This document shows, one piece after another, positions 62,785-64,000 of a DNA stretch of 64,000 bases. Numbering within the stretch: the first letter of the stretch is position 1; each line of letters opens with the position of its first letter. The DNA is taken from NCBI GenBank assembly GCA_009602735.1, contig WELA01001462.1, forward strand, positions 256,690-320,689. The letters are read 5' to 3'. A program made the translations under genes and the position numbers. Source of the DNA: Mesotaenium endlicherianum. Lineage: Eukaryota; Streptophyta; Zygnematophyceae; Zygnematales; Mesotaeniaceae. The notes below the pieces were generated by a model that saw only the letters and a list, made by a program, of their open reading frames with translations, did not search any database and was not told the origin of the DNA.

Positions 62785-62857
62785 GGCAACTCGATGGCAT
62801 AAATATACATTGAGGTATACCAAAAAATTGTGATAAGAATTCTAGCTGACGCTGCCA
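62785..62857 (+). repeat. Copy 2 of the ~70-bp MITE-like repeat
   Basis: It contains GATGGCATAAATATACATTG and ends CTGACGCTGCC, the inverse of the GGCAGC start of the family. Confidence 0.75.
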
Positions 62858-62949
62858 ACATCACATCAAGCAACAGCAAGTGTGCGTCAGACCCGATCGC
62901 TCCAATTTTGTGGCAGACGAGTGGTGCTGAGGCAGACATGTGGCCGGTT

Positions 62950-63022
62950 GGCAGCAAATGATGGCATAAATATACGTTGAGAATGTTTACACTCTATGAT
63001 AAGTACTATTGGCTGATGCTGC
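62950..63022 (+). repeat. Copy 3 of the ~70-bp MITE-like repeat
   Basis: It starts GGCAGCAAATGATGGCAT and ends TGGCTGATGCTGC. It begins 165 bp after the start of copy 2. Confidence 0.8.
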
Positions 63023-63761
63023 GAATGGCCGGTCTCCCCAAAGGCTGTATGGAAGTGCGCAAATACTCTTGAAGACTTTGTCAATCACAAAACTTGACCC
63101 CCCTGAGACGCCATATATTGTGTTGAAGGGGTGGTTGTCAAAACTTGAAGCTGTGCGGCAGGAATCAGAGTGCAGTTTTTGCGACATGATCTGATTCCTC
63201 TGTACCCATTCATGTTCCGACTCCTGTTGTCACGTGCCAGCACATTCTCACTTTTTGTGTGCTGATGGTCACTAGTTTTTCCAGGGGGACGTTCTTATGT
63301 GATTATAAACATGTGTAGCAACAAGGTATCGCTGGAAAAGTCTTGAATAACTGGCAGGGATTGTTACCATCGCCAGGAAAGCAAGCCGTATGACCCCTTG
63401 AGATTGGTAAATCTTGACTTGTGTCGGAGCTGCTCGGATGCCCGTGGGCCAGAACAGTCTCCTGGGAGTGGGGCTGTGGGGCGATGGGTAGGTCATGGGT
63501 GTCTGTCGTGCCGACATCTGCAGAATATCACAAACTTACTCCTGCCCTAAAAAAAATCCTATTCTACTATCCTATTTCAAAACACTTTGGGGGGAGTCAT
63601 CAGCCCTACACCCGAGCCTTATGTCAGCCTAAGCCAAAGGCCCCGTGGCGGCAATGAGCGTGTAGCGCATGTCACACCCAGAATGATTACCTATACATTA
63701 CCCATACTAAACAAACATTATCATACTGAACATCCGTATTGATTGGGGTGGCTAGTTCCTT

Positions 63762-63830
63762 GCAGCACATGATGGCATGATTATACATTGAGATGTTTTT
63801 CTCTGATGAATACTTTTGGCTGATGCTGCA
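63762..63830 (+). repeat. Copy 4 of the ~70-bp MITE-like repeat
   Basis: It starts GCAGCACATGATGGCATGA and ends TGGCTGATGCTGC. Confidence 0.8.
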
Positions 63831-63937
63831 AGCAAGCTGTCTGGTCTAGTCAGCGGTTTTAGTAGAGGGACGAGTCCTTGTGTGTTTCATGTAATTACTT
63901 CAATCGTTGCCCTGCAATGGTGGGGCAAGTAGGTGCC

Positions 63938-64000
63938 GGCAGCAGATGATGGCATAAGCATACATTGATAAATTTCATGTGATAACCAACCTTGGCTGAT
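63938..64000 (+). repeat. Copy 5 of the ~70-bp MITE-like repeat, cut by the window end
   Basis: It starts GGCAGCAGATGATGGCATAA and reaches TTGGCTGAT at the last base. It begins 176 bp after copy 4. Confidence 0.75.

Larger units (their letters stand above)
62448..64000. other. CCT7 intron (continues past the window)
   Basis: I find no further CCT7 exon on the plus strand. The stretch holds four copies of the ~70-bp repeat and otherwise nothing I recognise. Confidence 0.6.

Noticed and set aside
1-64000. CRISPR array, rRNA genes, bacterial operons
   Set aside because: The spaced repeats found are too few and irregular for CRISPR. No rRNA signature was seen, and the genes are spliced eukaryotic genes.

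Overview
The window looks like nuclear DNA of a green-lineage (Viridiplantae) organism, most likely a green or streptophyte alga. All host genes have introns with GT-AG ends. They include a plastid D1-processing protease (CtpA), a plant-type GT61 glycosyltransferase, a kinase whose body matches plant cytokinin receptors (AHK family), and a CCT7 chaperonin subunit that begins almost like the land-plant protein. The species cannot be fixed from the sequence.

Layout. Left arm (0-11 kb): the 3' end of ctpA (+), a complete eight-exon MOT2/MFSD5-type transporter gene (+), and a two-exon ureohydrolase gene with a signal peptide (-). Middle (about 12.6-36.5 kb): a nest of decayed LTR retroelements. 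It holds a plus-strand LTR remnant near 13 kb, a minus-strand Ty3/Gypsy chromovirus (14.85-25.2 kb) inserted into an older 0.8-kb LTR-like repeat, a second and older minus-strand Ty3/Gypsy element (about 26.2-35 kb) carrying a cytosine DNA methyltransferase domain and a PHD finger, and a solo LTR with a clean target duplication. Right arm (38-64 kb): a gene for an F-box protein with a Cys-rich zinc-binding tail (+), the GT61 gene (-), an AHK-like hybrid histidine kinase (+), and most of CCT7 (+), whose last exons lie past the window. For the five complete genes, the exon chains given here each sum to a multiple of three and keep phase at every junction.

The genes do not form a pathway; they are ordinary, separately transcribed nuclear genes. 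Two things stand out. The AHK-like kinase has lost the residues needed for phosphorelay (phospho-acceptor His, N-box Asn, receiver Asp) and the cytokinin-binding CHASE domain, yet keeps an intact 921-codon frame, so it looks like a conserved pseudokinase. The older LTR fossil carries a methyltransferase between protease and reverse transcriptase, a rare gene capture. A short repeat of about 70 bp, found five times in introns here, is a likely miniature transposon family.
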